Assembly (NCBI RefSeq): GCF_016907385.1
Contig: NZ_JAFBBU010000001.1
Span: 1,488,001 to 1,552,000 of the forward strand
From: Subtercola frigoramans
GTDB taxonomy: Bacteria > Actinomycetota > Actinomycetes > Actinomycetales > Microbacteriaceae
Reading direction: 5' to 3'
Length of the DNA: 64,000 bases
Shown: positions 62,383 to 64,000 of the stretch, one piece after another
Layout of the letters: the number at the start of each line of letters is the position of its first letter
Numbering within the stretch: the stretch's first letter is position 1
Program-made: the position numbers and the translations under genes
The notes under the pieces: generated by a model
Databases searched by the model: none
What the model saw: the letters and a program-made list of their open reading frames with translations, nothing else
What the model was told of the DNA's origin: nothing

Positions 62383-63481
62383 GGCCATCCGTCCCACCAC
62401 GGCCAACCGCTGAGGGGCGCATGAGATTTCGTGATGCGAGCGCGACCGCGAGGCCCACGACGGTGCCGAGCAGGGTTTCGACGGCCCTGTCGGCGATGAG
62501 CTGGTTCGGGTTCGCTGTGTGCGCGAGGCTCACCATCACCAACGCGAGCGGTGTGATGAACACAAGCGCGAGGCCGTAGTTCCGCATCACCAGCAGTTCC
62601 GCGACGATCTGCAGGGCCACGACCAGCAGGATCACCCACAGGCCGCTGAGGTTGAGGGACAGGAGTGCCCACGCGACAGCCAAGCCGATTGTCGTGCCCA
62701 GAACCCGTTGGGTGCCTTTGGCCAGCGAAATCGTCAGGTCTGACGCAACAAGGGGAACGACGGCGGTGAGAATCGCCCAGTAGGGATGCCCGATGCCAAG
62801 CCCCGTCGAGATGGCGCCGGCGAGGCCCGCGGCAACCCCGAAACGACCGATCCGGACGATTCCGCGACGCGAGGCGAGTGTTGAGCGAATACGGCGCCAG
62901 ATCGATGTCGGGGCAGGAATTTCCGCGCTCACCGTCGCATCCGCAGGATGTGTCGACGGAAGTCGGCGCCTGATCGCCCCGATCTGGCCGACCGCGACGG
63001 CGAACACCGCGGCGAGCAGACTGATTCCTGCTGCTACGGGCACCTCGCTCCAGCCGGATGGTATCGAGGCTACGGAGCAGAGCCCGAAGACGGCGAAGAG
63101 CGGCCCGGGCGGGGCCCAGCGGAACACCTCGGATGCCAGCGCGACCGCAGAGGCCCAGATCGCAGCGATCGCGACGATCACCCAGTCCTTCTCGGCCGTC
63201 GTCGCAACCAGTGCTCCGAGCACCACGGTGACCACAAGCACCCCGCCGGCCGTCGCCTGCATCTTCAGGCGCGCCACGGAGCCCGAGCCGCGCCCGTATA
63301 CGGAAGCGAAGGCGCCGAATGCTGCGTAGATCGACCACTGCATGTGGCCCGTTGCGTACAGCGCGACGAGAGGCACCAACACGGAGAACCCGACCCGCAG
63401 TGCACCGCGGTGTGCGCCGTTGTGGTCACCGAATCCGAAGACGGATGCCGTGTACGAACGGAAGGAATTCGGTTCGGACAT
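62354..63481 (-). CDS. FUSC family membrane protein (aromatic acid exporter-like)
   Basis: A 375-aa protein with two groups of hydrophobic segments. Sequences typical of the fusaric acid resistance domain are MQWSIYAAFGAFASVYGRGS and ATAGGVLVVTVVLGALVA in the first half, and the second-half GHPYWAILTAVVPLVAS and GTQRVLGTTIGLAVAWALL. It may export aromatic acids; the substrate is unknown. The C-terminal 15 residues (GRGGTDGPIGTSGTGG) are repeat-derived. Start is ATG 63481. Confidence 0.88.
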   Translation of the reverse strand: MSEPNSFRSYTASVFGFGDHNGAHRGALRVGFSVLVPLVALYATGHMQWSIYAAFGAFASVYGRGSGSVARLKMQATAGGVLVVTVVLGALVATTAEKDWVIVAIAAIWASAVALASEVFRWAPPGPLFAVFGLCSVASIPSGWSEVPVAAGISLLAAVFAVAVGQIGAIRRRLPSTHPADATVSAEIPAPTSIWRRIRSTLASRRGIVRIGRFGVAAGLAGAISTGLGIGHPYWAILTAVVPLVASDLTISLAKGTQRVLGTTIGLAVAWALLSLNLSGLWVILLVVALQIVAELLVMRNYGLALVFITPLALVMVSLAHTANPNQLIADRAVETLLGTVVGLAVALASRNLMRPSAVGRGGTDGPIGTSGTGG

Positions 63482-63657
63482 GGCTTCATTTTATCCGCGC
63501 ACACGACCCGCACAGCCGGCTCCTGCGGGTCGGGCTCCGTTCAGTGACAACGCACGGCTGGCAACCGCCGCGCGTAACCTGTTGGACTTCTCCGATCGCT
63601 AGCGTGCGTGGAGTGGTTCGGTTGAGCCGCAACCGCGGCGAAGACACCCGGAGGATC
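63482..63657. promoter_or_regulatory. Divergent gap between the FUSC and amidohydrolase genes
   Basis: 176 bp containing the promoters of both genes. The downstream gene has GGAGGAT before its ATG. No operator or hairpin could be assigned. Confidence 0.3.
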
Positions 63658-64000
63658 ATGTTCGTACACGCCTTGACCGTGATGAATGCCATCATCATCC
63701 CGATGGCCGACGGCACCGAATGGTTCAGGGGCTGGATGACCGTCGACAGTGACGGGCGGATCAGCGGCCTCGGCGAGGGTGACGCACCGGCGAGCCAGAC
63801 CGGCGAGACCGTCGATGCCCACGGCTCGTTCGTCGCGCCCGGATTCGTCTCAGCGCACAGCCACATCTTCACCTCGGGAATGCGGGGGATGACTCCGGGA
63901 GAGAATCTCTACGGCTGGGTCGGAACGCAGTCGAGCTTCATCTCGGCCGCAGACGAAGACGACATCTATTGGTTCACGCTGCACGGCTGTCTCGACTTCA
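63658..64000 (+). CDS. Amidohydrolase (cytosine/guanine/SAH-deaminase-like), partial
   Basis: The visible 114 codons start at ATG 63658 behind GGAGGATC and run off the window. The N-terminal beta-domain is followed by VAPGFVSAHSHIFTSGMRG, the His-x-His metal motif of the metal-dependent amidohydrolase superfamily. The context suggests the ATZ/TRZ and S-adenosylhomocysteine/guanine deaminase branch, but the substrate-determining part is outside the window. Confidence 0.8.
   Translation, partial: MFVHALTVMNAIIIPMADGTEWFRGWMTVDSDGRISGLGEGDAPASQTGETVDAHGSFVAPGFVSAHSHIFTSGMRGMTPGENLYGWVGTQSSFISAADEDDIYWFTLHGCLDF

Overview
The window is about 64 kb of GC-rich chromosome with dense, short-spaced genes on both strands, many GTG starts and frequent 4-base start/stop overlaps. 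The order prfB-ftsE-ftsX-smpB-ssrA, a DUF3039 protein, a Ku/LigD repair pair, YkoE-type thiamine uptake under TPP riboswitches and a HemD-like nitrate regulator point to a free-living actinobacterium, probably of the Microbacteriaceae. The family assignment is inference. There are no plasmid or phage structural genes, no insertion sequences and no CRISPR array.

Layout. 1-12.5 kb is an assimilatory nitrate/nitrite cluster. It holds a HemD-like regulator (cut by the window edge), uroporphyrinogen-III methyltransferase, nitrite reductase NirB, a NirD-sirohydrochlorin chelatase fusion, the NarK transporter, the molybdopterin nitrate reductase and its flavoprotein partner. Siroheme synthesis and the siroheme enzyme are therefore encoded together. 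12.5-18 kb holds two TPP-riboswitch units: ykoE with a fused ykoD-ykoC, and convergent thiM-thiE. 18-22.3 kb is a CitA/DcuS-type two-component system divergent from a DctA dicarboxylate carrier. 22.3-30.6 kb holds a DUF3105/DUF305 pair, Ku and LigD, a secreted GH14 beta-amylase, a thioredoxin and small membrane proteins. 30.6-41.5 kb holds a nitrilase-family amidase, an aminotransferase, an HtrA protease, a glycosyltransferase, three unknown genes and an ABC exporter. 41.5-47.3 kb holds pncB, murI-rph-rdgB, a cation efflux protein, a DedA protein and tRNA-Leu. 47.3-57.4 kb holds an MFS carrier, prfB, ftsEX, smpB, a DrrAB-like exporter, a reductase, a 2-oxoglutarate dioxygenase and tmRNA. 57.4-64 kb is an accessory-looking stretch: VapBC, a phosphoribosyltransferase, a Doc-type toxin with its antitoxin, an MMPL transporter with a MarR regulator, a FUSC protein and the start of an amidohydrolase.

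The most striking feature is not a gene. Unrelated genes across the window carry short degenerate tandem arrays, nearly always of a 15-bp (five-codon) unit, inserted in linkers, at termini and even inside catalytic domains. Each array has a different sequence. Arrays outside genes have 14-, 16- or 18-bp units instead. This looks like a genome-wide tandem-duplication process filtered for reading frame. A second notable feature is a short duplicated tail of the MMPL gene lying just behind the VapC toxin gene, so that both toxin genes run into the same tail sequence.
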